This document shows positions 45,617 to 53,880 of a stretch of DNA of 64,000 nt, piece by piece (the stretch's first letter is position 1; each line of letters begins with the position of its first letter). Source of the stretch: Deltaproteobacteria bacterium (GTDB lineage Bacteria > Bdellovibrionota > JACOXK01); NCBI GenBank assembly GCA_016186995.1, contig JACPKQ010000020.1:1-64000 (forward strand). Reading direction: 5' to 3'. The translations under genes were made by a program, and so were the position numbers. The notes beneath the pieces were generated by a model, which searched no databases, was not told where the DNA came from, and was given only the letters and a program-made list of their open reading frames with translations.

Positions 45617-46204
45617 CTACTCATTCACATAAGCCCTTGGCCTATTAAAATTTTCGAAGTAACTCATATTGACTTTCTTATCACCCATATCAAAAAGGCT
45701 TACAAAAAGCTTTTTCGAAACAGGAAGGCTATATAAAAATGCCTTTAATGAAGCTCTTTTTTCAAAGGAAAATATTTTCAATGTGTCATAAAAACTTTTT
45801 GGATAGATCCCAATGAGCGGCTCTAAACGAGTTGTATAAGGAACAACAATTTTGTTTGGATCTTTCAAAAGAGCCAAAGATTTAAGATATTCGACTGGTA
45901 GATTCGGTACATCACAAGGCAAAACAAAAACAAAGGGTGTTTTTGAATATTTTAATGCGGAAAGCACGCCAGCTAGAGGCCCTTCGACTTCTAAATCATC
46001 AAAAATATGAGGATATGGAGTCAAAGGTGATGGGGGAGAATCTCTAAAAACACACACTGTTTCAAAGCAAATCTGATTTAAATTTTGAAAACTAATCTCT
46101 AAAAGAGTTTTTCCTTTGTGTTGAAATAACCTTTTGTCAGATCCAAAGCGCTTGGACTTTCCTCCACAGATGAGAGCTCCAGTCATATCCTGAAACTTAT
46201 TCAT
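45617..46204 (-). CDS. mobA: Molybdenum cofactor guanylyltransferase
   Basis: 195 residues. Nucleotide site GALICGGKSKRFGSDK and LPCDVPNLP identify MobA, which attaches GMP to Mo-molybdopterin to form the bis-MGD cofactor of NarG. The start at 46204 overlaps moaE by eight bases; an ATG at 46186 is an alternative. Its 3' end converges with nrfA. Confidence 0.94.
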   Translation of the reverse strand: MNKFQDMTGALICGGKSKRFGSDKRLFQHKGKTLLEISFQNLNQICFETVCVFRDSPPSPLTPYPHIFDDLEVEGPLAGVLSALKYSKTPFVFVLPCDVPNLPVEYLKSLALLKDPNKIVVPYTTRLEPLIGIYPKSFYDTLKIFSFEKRASLKAFLYSLPVSKKLFVSLFDMGDKKVNMSYFENFNRPRAYVNE

Positions 46205-46625
46205 GTTGGCATTGTACCCCTAACCATAAACTTCCATCTTCATAAAATTCTTTTTTCCAAAGTGGCACAGTTTTTTTCAAAGATCTCATTATGAATTGAG
46301 AAGCCTCGTAGGCTTCTTTTCGATGAAAGGATGAAATAAGCAGTGCTACTGCCGTTTCTCCTACACAAAGTCTGCCCACACGATGCACAAAAATACATTT
46401 TTCAAAAGGCCATTTGTGAAAAGCTTCTTCCACAATCTTGTGCATTTCTTTTTCTGCCATTTCTTTATAAGCGCTATACTCAAGAGAAAGAACTTTTTTA
46501 CTTTCGTTATGGTTTCTAACCTTTCCTAGAAAACAAAGCGTAGCACCACAAGTAGGACTCCACACCCAGTCTTCCAACCTTGAAACGTCAATTTTTTCTT
46601 CGGTTATAAAAACTTTGCTTTCCAT
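46197..46625 (-). CDS. moaE: Molybdopterin synthase catalytic subunit
   Basis: 142 residues. Conserved features are GATLCFLGKVRNHN, LEYSAYKEMAEKEM, VHRVGRLCVGETAV, SSFHRKEAYEAS and the catalytic Lys in KKTVPLWKKEFYEDG. It joins MoaD thiocarboxylate sulfur to precursor Z. Confidence 0.95.
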   Translation of the reverse strand: MESKVFITEEKIDVSRLEDWVWSPTCGATLCFLGKVRNHNESKKVLSLEYSAYKEMAEKEMHKIVEEAFHKWPFEKCIFVHRVGRLCVGETAVALLISSFHRKEAYEASQFIMRSLKKTVPLWKKEFYEDGSLWLGVQCQHE

Positions 46626-46628
46626 AGA

Positions 46629-46874
46629 CTATCCTCCTGATACCGGAGGAACAAAAATGAGTTCGTCTCCTTCTTGTAGTACATGAGTTTTATCAACATA
46701 CTCTTGATTCACAGCAAAAAGGGTTGAAGATAAAAGCTTTTCTTTGAGAGGTGAGCTTTTTAAAAGCATTTTAAAAACATCTTCTACGTTCAAAGGTTTT
46801 TCTAAAACTATTTCTTCACACTCTTTTTTGAAATAATCTCTGTAAAATGCAAAATATTTTATTTTAATTTTCAT
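46629..46874 (-). CDS. moaD: Molybdopterin synthase sulfur carrier
   Basis: 82 residues from the ATG at 46874, which overlaps the moeB stop. Ubiquitin-like fold ending in FVPPVSGG, whose terminal Gly is thiocarboxylated. The longer frame (to 46949) is made of the palindromic repeats that precede it and is not native. Confidence 0.93.
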   Translation of the reverse strand: MKIKIKYFAFYRDYFKKECEEIVLEKPLNVEDVFKMLLKSSPLKEKLLSSTLFAVNQEYVDKTHVLQEGDELIFVPPVSGG

Positions 46875-47968
46875 AAGATTGCCACGTCGTCTTCGACTCC
46901 TCGCAATGACAGAGGGGCTTTGATTGCCACGTTGCTGCACTCCTCGCAATGACGAAGTGTGTCATAGCCCTGATCCAAAATAAAAACATTTTTAAAACCA
47001 TTTTCTTCTAAAACTCCTTTTGCAAAGGGGGTTTTAAGATGTTTTTCACAATAAAGCACATAGGTTTTATCCTTATCATAATTCTTGAGCGCGTCAGGCG
47101 ATTGCAATAACGACCGATATGAAAGATGCTCGGCCCCTTCTAGGGCATCTTTTTCATATTGTTCACGTTCACGAATATCTAAAAGAATAATATTTTTGTC
47201 CTTTTTTTTCCAATTTAAATAGGTGTTATAAGATATTTCGGGAAGAGAAGTACGACCATTCAAGCAATTTTTATTTTTCTTGATTTTTATTTTACTCACT
47301 TCAAAGTTTTTTGTATCAATCAAATAAAGAAAAGACTGGTTCCCCTCCGGAAAAAGGATTTCTTGCAAAACAAGCTGGGCTTGGAACATCGCAACCATAC
47401 CCACACTTGGCCCCAAAACGCCACTTTCATTGCAATTTTGAAAAAGTCCTTCTTCAATGTTAGGGAAAATACAATTCAAACAAGGGCCTCGACTTCGAAA
47501 CACAGCACATTCTCCGTGCCACTGATCAATACTCCCATACACCCATGTTTTGTTATTCTGTTTACAAAAATTATTAATCAAAAAGCGCGTTTTGAAATTA
47601 TCTGTTCCATCTACTACAATATCAACATTAGATAAAATTTTATCAATATTATTTTTCTGGAGATGAATCGGAAAAGATTCAACACTTATTGTTGAGTTGA
47701 GTTCTTTTATTTTTTTATGCATCGCATGAGCTTTGTTTTCTTTAATATCTTTTTCAGAAAATAAAATTTGGCGATGAAGATTGGACAACTCAACACTATC
47801 ACCATCAATAAGTTTTATTCGCCCAACTCCAGCGGGAGCAAGATAAGAGGCTATTACGTTTCCAAGCCCTCCTACACCTACAACAGCAACACTTGCAGCG
47901 TTCAGTTTTTTTTGACCTGCTTCGCCTATTTCCGAAAGCTTGATTTGCTTTTCGTATCTATTTTGCAT
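46871..47968 (-). CDS. moeB: Molybdopterin synthase adenylyltransferase with rhodanese domain
   Basis: 365 residues. E1-like adenylation domain (VAVVGVGGLGNVIASYLA, DGDSVELSNLHRQIL, the Arg in FKTRFLIN) and Cys of CLNCIFPN. The C-terminal rhodanese domain (LLDIREREQYEKDALEGA) has VLYCEKHLKT with the sulfur-carrying Cys. It activates MoaD. The last about 26 residues (from CEECSNVAI) are two tandem family B palindromes in frame. Confidence 0.93.
   Translation of the reverse strand: MQNRYEKQIKLSEIGEAGQKKLNAASVAVVGVGGLGNVIASYLAPAGVGRIKLIDGDSVELSNLHRQILFSEKDIKENKAHAMHKKIKELNSTISVESFPIHLQKNNIDKILSNVDIVVDGTDNFKTRFLINNFCKQNNKTWVYGSIDQWHGECAVFRSRGPCLNCIFPNIEEGLFQNCNESGVLGPSVGMVAMFQAQLVLQEILFPEGNQSFLYLIDTKNFEVSKIKIKKNKNCLNGRTSLPEISYNTYLNWKKKDKNIILLDIREREQYEKDALEGAEHLSYRSLLQSPDALKNYDKDKTYVLYCEKHLKTPFAKGVLEENGFKNVFILDQGYDTLRHCEECSNVAIKAPLSLRGVEDDVAIL
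46877..46954. repeat. Two tandem family B palindromes at the moeB-moaD junction
   Basis: Copies at 46877-46911 (GATTGCCACGTCGTCTTCGA, then CTCCTCGCAATGACA) and 46922-46954. They encode the extended C-terminus of MoeB and, on the other frame, a false N-terminal extension of MoaD. Confidence 0.85.
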
Positions 47969-47969
47969 A

Positions 47970-48491
47970 TTAATTAGATTTAGATCCCCGCCTCCGCGGG
48001 GATGACGGGGACGGATGCTCTGCTGTTCCTCTTAAAATTCCCAAACCATGTTCCAAAACTGGCATCAGAATTTCTAAAGATTCTTCTACCCCACGAGAAG
48101 AGCCTGGAAGATTAATAATAAGTGAGTTTTTACGAAGCCCCGCTATGGCGCGTGATAAAAGAGCCAAGGGTGTTTTTTTAAAACCCTCGAGTCGCATCAC
48201 CTCTCCAAAACCAGGAACCTCCCGTTCAATCACTTTCTTTGTGGCCTCAGGAGTAATATCTCTTTTTGAAAAACCTGTTCCTCCTGTAGTTAAGATAAGC
48301 CCCACACTCATTTCATCTACAAGTTTCTTTAAGTGGTTTTCAATAATATCCATTTCATCTGGAATGACTTCATAAGAAACAAGCTTGCAACTTGTATTCT
48401 TAAACATTTCTTGAATAATCTTGCCACTTTTATCAATACGCTTTCCTTCAGAACAACGATCACTGACTGTAACAATAGCTAAAGTCATCAT
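47970..48491 (-). CDS. moaB: Molybdopterin adenylyltransferase (MoaB/Mog family)
   Basis: 173 residues. TVSDRCSEGKRIDKSG, ILTTGGTGFSKRDITPEAT and INLPGSSRGVEESLEI mark the family, which adenylates molybdopterin before molybdate insertion. The last about ten residues (SSPRRRGSKSN) are a family A repeat. Overlaps moaC by four bases. Confidence 0.94.
   Translation of the reverse strand: MMTLAIVTVSDRCSEGKRIDKSGKIIQEMFKNTSCKLVSYEVIPDEMDIIENHLKKLVDEMSVGLILTTGGTGFSKRDITPEATKKVIEREVPGFGEVMRLEGFKKTPLALLSRAIAGLRKNSLIINLPGSSRGVEESLEILMPVLEHGLGILRGTAEHPSPSSPRRRGSKSN
47980..48008. repeat. Family A palindrome at the 3' end of moaB
   Basis: GATCCCCGCCTCCGCGGGGA then TGACGGGG, in frame as the C-terminus of MoaB. 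Confidence 0.85.
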
Positions 48492-49003
48492 AAAATATCC
48501 TGGATCCCAGCCTTCGCTGGGATGACACTCCTTGTCATTCCCGCGGAGACGGGAATCTTATTTGATTTAGTTTTTTCTAAAAGGCGAATGTTTTCAAAAA
48601 ACATGTTTTTATCTACCGCCTTACACATGTCATAAATCGTTAACAAAGCCACGTTCACTGCCGTTAAGGCTTCCATTTCAACCCCTGTTTTGGCACTTGT
48701 TATGACTTGAGCTTGCACTTCAATCCCCCCTTCTTGAAATTCAAAATCTATACTCACATGATCTAAGTTAAGAGAATGACAAAGAGGAATAAGATCTGCT
48801 GTTTTTTTAGCCGCTTGAATACCTGCAATGCGAGCACAAGCAAATACACTTCCTTTAGGTATTTTTTCATTTCGAATTTTTTCTAAAACAGATGGCGACA
48901 TTTTAATAAAACCTCGAGCCCGAGCATATCTCTCAACAATAGGTTTAGCCTGCACCGGAACCTGTCTGATTTCTCCTTTTTTATCTAAATGTGTCAATTT
49001 CAT
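48488..49003 (-). CDS. moaC: Cyclic pyranopterin monophosphate synthase
   Basis: 171 residues against about 160. MoaC features: IPLCHSLNLDHVSIDFE, SAKTGVEMEALTAVNVALLTIYDMCKAVD. Acts with MoaA on GTP to make precursor Z. The C-terminus (from about 149, IPVSAGMTRSVIPAKAGIQ) is two tandem family A repeats in frame. Confidence 0.95.
   Translation of the reverse strand: MKLTHLDKKGEIRQVPVQAKPIVERYARARGFIKMSPSVLEKIRNEKIPKGSVFACARIAGIQAAKKTADLIPLCHSLNLDHVSIDFEFQEGGIEVQAQVITSAKTGVEMEALTAVNVALLTIYDMCKAVDKNMFFENIRLLEKTKSNKIPVSAGMTRSVIPAKAGIQDIL
48500..48558. repeat. Two tandem family A palindromes at the 3' end of moaC
   Basis: Copies at 48500-48526 and 48534-48557, separated by seven bases. Both read through moaC in frame. 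Confidence 0.85.
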
Positions 49004-49015
49004 ACTTCTCCTTTG

Positions 49016-50224
49016 TTAAGCCTCCAAGGGATAGACACTCACAAGTGTATCTTGAAGTACTGTGTCAGAACCTTCTGGTATTGAAATAAAACAATTTGCA
49101 AGGGATAAAGAAAGCACATTACCCGAAGAGAGTTTTAAAGGTGTGACACTTTCAACCCCTAAGTTACTTTTAAGAACTCCTGGAATAAAAACATGTCTTT
49201 TTTGTTGGTGAATTTCTTCTGTTACATAAGCATTTTTTTCCTCTAAAAAATAACAACAACGATTTTGCATTTTACAAATGAGGGGATAAATAAAATGGTA
49301 GAATCCCACTTGAGCAGATAAAGGATTACCAGGTAGTCCAAAAATAAATGTGTCCGCTTTTCTTGAAAATAAAATAGGTTTTCCTGGTTTTATGGATACT
49401 TTATGAAAAATAATACGAGCTCCCAACTCCTCTAAAATTTCTTTAACAAAATCGTGTTTTCCTACAGAAACACCACCTGTTAAAATAAGAAACTGAGGTT
49501 CTTTTAAAAAAATTTGTTTTATTTTTTCAGAAAGTTTGAAAGGTTCATCTGGAGATATACCTTCGTCTTCAAATTCACATCCCTCTTTTTGAAAAAGTCC
49601 TAGAAGAGAAAAGGCATTGCTATTATAAATGTGATGTTCTTGTCTTTGCTCTTCGAGAGAAATAATCTCATTCCCCGTTGCAAGATAAGAAACTTTAACC
49701 TTCTTATAAACAGACAGCCTTTTCTCACCAAAGCTTGCAAGCACTCCTAAATCATTCGGTTCTATTTTTTTTCCTTTTCTAAAAATAAGACTCCCTTTTT
49801 GAATGTATTCACCTTGAAGTCGAATATGTGATCCTTTGTGGCAAGGCTTTGAAAAATAAGCCTGATCTCCTTTTACTTGAACTTCTTCTTTCATCACAAC
49901 AGAATCAGCGCCTTGAGGTAACGGAGCTCCCGTTGCAATTTCTTGGACAAAACCTTCTTGAAGAACAGAAAAGGAAGAGCCTGCACTTTGATAAGATTGA
50001 ATCGGCAAACTTTGAGGGTTTTCTCGAGAGGCACTTTCCACATCTTCTGCCCTCACAGCAAAACCATCCATTGCAGAGTTTGTAAAAACAGGCTGATCAA
50101 AACGAGCAAAAAGTGAGTGCTCTAAAATACGACCTACTGATTCTTGCAAGTTTATTACTTCAACCCCCAACTCTTTATTTGATTCACGGGTGATCCTTTG
50201 CTGTGCTTCTTTAAGACTTATCAT
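49016..50224 (-). CDS. moeA: Molybdopterin molybdenumtransferase
   Basis: About 402 residues from the ATG at 50224, preceded by GGAGG that overlaps the moaA stop; the TTG at 50242 is unlikely. MoeA blocks: FTNSAMDGFAVRAEDV, EIATGAPLPQGADSVVMKE, TGNEIISL, LTGGVSVGKHDFVK and GLPGNPLSAQVGF. Inserts molybdate into molybdopterin. Confidence 0.95.
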   Translation of the reverse strand: MISLKEAQQRITRESNKELGVEVINLQESVGRILEHSLFARFDQPVFTNSAMDGFAVRAEDVESASRENPQSLPIQSYQSAGSSFSVLQEGFVQEIATGAPLPQGADSVVMKEEVQVKGDQAYFSKPCHKGSHIRLQGEYIQKGSLIFRKGKKIEPNDLGVLASFGEKRLSVYKKVKVSYLATGNEIISLEEQRQEHHIYNSNAFSLLGLFQKEGCEFEDEGISPDEPFKLSEKIKQIFLKEPQFLILTGGVSVGKHDFVKEILEELGARIIFHKVSIKPGKPILFSRKADTFIFGLPGNPLSAQVGFYHFIYPLICKMQNRCCYFLEEKNAYVTEEIHQQKRHVFIPGVLKSNLGVESVTPLKLSSGNVLSLSLANCFISIPEGSDTVLQDTLVSVYPLEA

Positions 50225-50231
50225 GGCAGTA

Positions 50232-51221
50232 TTATCCTCCAATATTTACAAAACTTTGTACATTTCCAATTTGTCCCTTTCCTAAATCATGGTGTTTGGG
50301 TTTCAATCGTAAGTTTTCTATTAATGTCTCTTCTAGTTTTTTCTCCCAATGCGAAGAACGTAAAATAGAAAGAAGATTTCTATCTTCCTGGCTAAAGAGG
50401 CACAGTTTGAGATCTCCTTTGGCTGTTATCCTGATTCTATTACATTTATCACAAAAATTATGTGATAAAGGAGAAATAAAACCAATTTCTCCTTTTCCCC
50501 CATCCACTTTAAAATAAGAAGAAGGCCCGGTTTGTTCTTTTTGAATTTTGGGGGTTAAAGAAAACTTTTCTTTTATTCTTAAAAGCGCCTCATGATTTGA
50601 AAAATAATAAACTTGATGCTCAGCTTGAGTAAAACCTGTCGGCATAAACTCAATAAACCGTACAATAAAAGGATAGTGAATAGAAAATCTTACAAAATCA
50701 AAAAGCTCTTCATCATTCATACCCTTGACAAGAACGGCGTTTATTTTAATAGGCTCCAAACCTACGTCATAGGCTTTCACAATACCTTTTTTGACTCTTT
50801 CTAAACTTAAAGTTTGCGTTATTTTTTGAAAAGATTTTTCATTTAGAGAATCAAGACTTACATTGACTCTGTGAAGGCCTGCTTCTTTTAAATCAAAGGC
50901 TTTCTTTTCAAGAAAAAAACCATTTGTAATCAAAGAAATATCTTGAATATAAGAATTGTCGCGCAAAACCCTCACAATATCTACAATATCTTTTCTCAAG
51001 AGAGGTTCTCCCCCAGTAAGTTTAACTTTTCTAATCCCTAGTCTTCCTAAAACAATAAAAAGTTTTTCGATATCAGCAACTGTTAAATAAGAATGATCAG
51101 GTACAAATTCTTGTTTAAAAAGTGAAGGTCTGCAATAAAAACATTGAAAATTACACTTATCAGTCACAGAAAGTCTTACGTAATCAATTTTTCTATTGTA
51201 TGGATCAATGAGTTGCTTCAT
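50232..51221 (-). CDS. moaA: GTP 3',8-cyclase
   Basis: 329 residues. N-terminal radical-SAM cluster CNFQCFYCRP, then LTGGEPLLRKD. C-terminal second cluster C..C...C (NFCDKCNRIRITAKGDLKLC). Starts Moco synthesis from GTP. Overlaps the transporter gene by 17 bases. The C-terminus ends in IGG rather than the usual GG pair, which fits the family. Confidence 0.96.
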   Translation of the reverse strand: MKQLIDPYNRKIDYVRLSVTDKCNFQCFYCRPSLFKQEFVPDHSYLTVADIEKLFIVLGRLGIRKVKLTGGEPLLRKDIVDIVRVLRDNSYIQDISLITNGFFLEKKAFDLKEAGLHRVNVSLDSLNEKSFQKITQTLSLERVKKGIVKAYDVGLEPIKINAVLVKGMNDEELFDFVRFSIHYPFIVRFIEFMPTGFTQAEHQVYYFSNHEALLRIKEKFSLTPKIQKEQTGPSSYFKVDGGKGEIGFISPLSHNFCDKCNRIRITAKGDLKLCLFSQEDRNLLSILRSSHWEKKLEETLIENLRLKPKHHDLGKGQIGNVQSFVNIGG

Positions 51222-52425
51222 AAATACCTTTTCTTAAATATTGAACTCCATAATAAACACCACTACCCACTAAAAGAGCTCCTCCTGCATGCCAAAATAC
51301 AAAAGCACAACTTGTAGCCACTAAAGACACAACTTCTTTAAAACCACGAATTAAAAAAGCGCGCTTACAAAGATCAAAAGCTGGAAATATAAATAAAATC
51401 CCCAAAAGAGGTTTTGGGAAGTGTGTTGCAAGGGTCAAGAAAAAAGAACCTAATAAAAGTGCAACGGTTATTTTTAAAAAGCCCAAAAATACAATACTAA
51501 AACCAGTACGCGCTCCAAATATCATTTGTGCTGCTAAGCCCCCTGCACCATGACACGAAGGCATACCTCCAAAGGGGCACGTCAGTAAGTTGACCAAACC
51601 TACAGATTTTGAGATCTCTGAAACACCCACATGAGATTGTGGAAACTCATCTTGAATGAGAAGTGCTGGAGAAAAAATAGAGTTAGCCATTGTGAGGGGA
51701 AGCTGAATAAGGATCAGCAACAATATTGTTTGAGTACTGGATGACATGAAAGAATCGGGGGATGACAATAATGGTAGTTGGAGAAACTCTAATGAAAACC
51801 CTATATGAGGAAAAGCAAGCACCCCACTGTCAGATAAAACAAAAATACCAAAACCAAAAATTAAAAAAGTGAGAAGAAATTGTAATTTATGAAAGAAAAA
51901 GAACAAAAAGAAAATGACAAAAAAGAATAAGATCCCTATTAAGACACCCTCGCCCCACTCCTCTCCCATCAAGGGAGAGGGCGTTGAGAAGATTAATTCG
52001 AAGGCTTTTTTTAAAAAAACAATTCCCAAGCCCAGTTGGATCCCTCGAATGACAGCTTGTGGAAAAAAACGATAGAGTTTTTCGAAAAGATGGAGGTCAT
52101 TCAAAATAAGGATCACAACTCCCAAACAAAAACCTGCCAAGAGTAACTCTCCTTGAGAAACTCCGTAAGTAATAGCGTAAAGCCCCATTGCCTTCATAGG
52201 CTGCAAAGGAAGTGGAATTTTAAAGATAAACCCAATCACAATGTGACAAAGACCACTCCAAAAAAGAATACTTAAAGGGTTAAAACCTGCATGTTGTGAC
52301 AAACCCACTATGAGTATAAAAAAAAGTGGAAGATCTCCAAGTGCACCTGAAATTTCATGAATATAAAAAGAAAGCTTGTTCAAAAAATCTCCTTTCCAAA
52401 CTTGGGGAGGAAGAAGCGTTTCCAT
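51205..52425 (-). CDS. MOT1-type molybdate/sulfate transporter
   Basis: About 406 residues from the ATG at 52425 (METLLPPQ); the longer frame to 52518 is a family A repeat. About ten membrane helices with FKIPLPLQPMKAMG and MPSCHGAGGLAAQMIFGART, the marks of MOT1 molybdate transporters. Its place as the first gene of the Moco operon supports molybdate uptake. Residues about 147-161 (PSPLMGEEWGEG) are an in-frame family C repeat in a loop. It replaces the usual ModABC. Confidence 0.88.
   Translation of the reverse strand: METLLPPQVWKGDFLNKLSFYIHEISGALGDLPLFFILIVGLSQHAGFNPLSILFWSGLCHIVIGFIFKIPLPLQPMKAMGLYAITYGVSQGELLLAGFCLGVVILILNDLHLFEKLYRFFPQAVIRGIQLGLGIVFLKKAFELIFSTPSPLMGEEWGEGVLIGILFFFVIFFLFFFFHKLQFLLTFLIFGFGIFVLSDSGVLAFPHIGFSLEFLQLPLLSSPDSFMSSSTQTILLLILIQLPLTMANSIFSPALLIQDEFPQSHVGVSEISKSVGLVNLLTCPFGGMPSCHGAGGLAAQMIFGARTGFSIVFLGFLKITVALLLGSFFLTLATHFPKPLLGILFIFPAFDLCKRAFLIRGFKEVVSLVATSCAFVFWHAGGALLVGSGVYYGVQYLRKGIYEATH
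51945..51986. repeat. Family C palindrome inside the molybdate transporter gene
   Basis: CCTCTCCC-ATCAA-GGGAGAGG with an upstream part ACACCCTCGCCCC; read in frame as PSPLMGEEWGEG. Confidence 0.85.
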
Positions 52426-52458
52426 TTCTTCCCTATCGGTCTTAAACCTTAACAACAA

Positions 52459-52488
52459 TGGATCCCCGTTTTCACGGGGATGACATTC
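52459..52488. repeat. Family A palindrome upstream of the molybdate transporter
   Basis: GGATCCCCGTTTTCACGGGG then ATGACATTC. It lies in the 288-bp intergenic region 52426-52713 with the FNR-type site and a family D repeat. Confidence 0.8.
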
Positions 52489-52561
52489 TGCCGTAGGTTT
52501 TAAGACTCGGAGAATCAAACTCTATCGTACCGAAGTTATCACGCTTTGGAAGGAAAAAAAT

Positions 52562-52575
52562 ATGACCTAGATCAA
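52562..52575. promoter_or_regulatory. FNR-type site between the molybdate transporter and porin genes
   Basis: ATGACCTAGATCAA, matching ATGAY-N4-ATCAW. TATACT at 52594-52599 could be the -10 for the porin gene, putting the site near -38. Confidence 0.6.
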
Positions 52576-52606
52576 TTTTACTAATATAAATTATATACTT
52601 CGTGAG

Positions 52607-52636
52607 TATACCCTTCACTCTCGTTCAGGGTGACAG
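52607..52636. repeat. Family D palindrome upstream of the porin gene
   Basis: CCCTTCACTCTCGTTCAGGG then TGACAGG, matching the copy inside the gene at 34519-34546. Confidence 0.7.
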
Positions 52637-52713
52637 GGGGTTTCCAGGGATGACAAAGAGGGAAAGGGAGATGATAATAAGAGAAGTGAGTACAGTTAAA
52701 AAAAGGAGACAAG

Positions 52714-53856
52714 ATGAGAATAAAAATCACACGTTTTTTTGTAGGTGGATTCTTTTTATTAAGCTTATGGACGATGCCACAAGTAAGAGCTGAAAATAAT
52801 GTAACTTTAGCTAACGTTTTGACAAAGTTAAAAATTAAAGGACGTGCAGCCATGGGGTATCTGAGAGGTGGGCGTATGTCTTCTTTTCCATCGGGTTCTT
52901 TTGACATCCCTGATGCAAAAATTATTTTTAATTTTTTTCCTGATAATAATATTGATTTAACAGCTCGTTTCAACCTGAATAATGCTGGTGGATCCGCTGC
53001 CTCAGGTGCTACGAATGCTCCTTTAGTCGATTATCTTTATATACAAGGCAAAGATTTCATACCTTCTTTAAAAGGTACCCCTTGGAGTTTGAATGGTAGG
53101 CTTGGAAGGGCAAAAATAGGGGTTGGAGAAGAAACCTGGTCAGATAACCCTATTGAAGGACCTTTGCCCTCTAACTCTGCTGCAGCCTTAGGTGGAAGTG
53201 ATGAACTGGTAGAACTTTCTGGAAAATTTTGGGCTGTGAGTATTGGAAATGGAAGCCGAGGGGTTGTAACAGATACAAGTGTTGCTAAAGCTGTTTATGC
53301 AAGGCTTTTTTATACACCCTTAGATTCTTTGTATATCAGTGGATATTATTACAACTCAGGACAACTTGGAATAACTTCATCAGAAGCCTCTATTGCAGGG
53401 CTTGTAGCAGTACCTGCCGGTGCAACAAATTGGAAACGGCAGGTGTGGGGTGGAGATATACGGTATGATTTTAAAAAAGGGAAAAAATTTGTAAAACCCC
53501 TCTTTTTTTCTGATAGTAAAGCTGCTTTTCGCGTTTCGTTAGCTCAATTTAAAGATAGTGTAAGGGGTGCGGCTAATAGAAATGGAACATTTGGGCACAT
53601 CGATGGCATTTATAATTTTACATCATCATTTTTTGTGGCAGCGCGACTCAGTGGCATTCAATTAGCGGGCTCACAAACACAATCTATAAATACCGTAACA
53701 ACCCATTATTATGGGCGTGCCTCTTTAGGTGGTGGTTATCGTTGGTCAGACAATGTTTGTGTAAAGCTCAGTTACGATTACAACAAAAATGGAGGGGCTG
53801 GCACTAACGATGCCAATGATGATTTAGTTTCAGTGCTTCTCACGATGGCATTGTAA
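52714..53856 (+). CDS. Outer-membrane porin-like protein
   Basis: 380 residues with a signal peptide (FFVGGFFLLSLWTMPQVRA). The mature part is a series of short beta strands ending in LVSVLLTMAL, as in outer-membrane barrels; aromatic girdles and glycine turns are seen. AAAGGAGA precedes the ATG. An FNR-type site upstream and its place beside Moco and nitrate genes suggest entry of nitrate or molybdate in low oxygen, but this is inference. Confidence 0.75.
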   Translation: MRIKITRFFVGGFFLLSLWTMPQVRAENNVTLANVLTKLKIKGRAAMGYLRGGRMSSFPSGSFDIPDAKIIFNFFPDNNIDLTARFNLNNAGGSAASGATNAPLVDYLYIQGKDFIPSLKGTPWSLNGRLGRAKIGVGEETWSDNPIEGPLPSNSAAALGGSDELVELSGKFWAVSIGNGSRGVVTDTSVAKAVYARLFYTPLDSLYISGYYYNSGQLGITSSEASIAGLVAVPAGATNWKRQVWGGDIRYDFKKGKKFVKPLFFSDSKAAFRVSLAQFKDSVRGAANRNGTFGHIDGIYNFTSSFFVAARLSGIQLAGSQTQSINTVTTHYYGRASLGGGYRWSDNVCVKLSYDYNKNGGAGTNDANDDLVSVLLTMAL

Positions 53857-53880
53857 CGAATTATCGTCGAAAAATATGGC

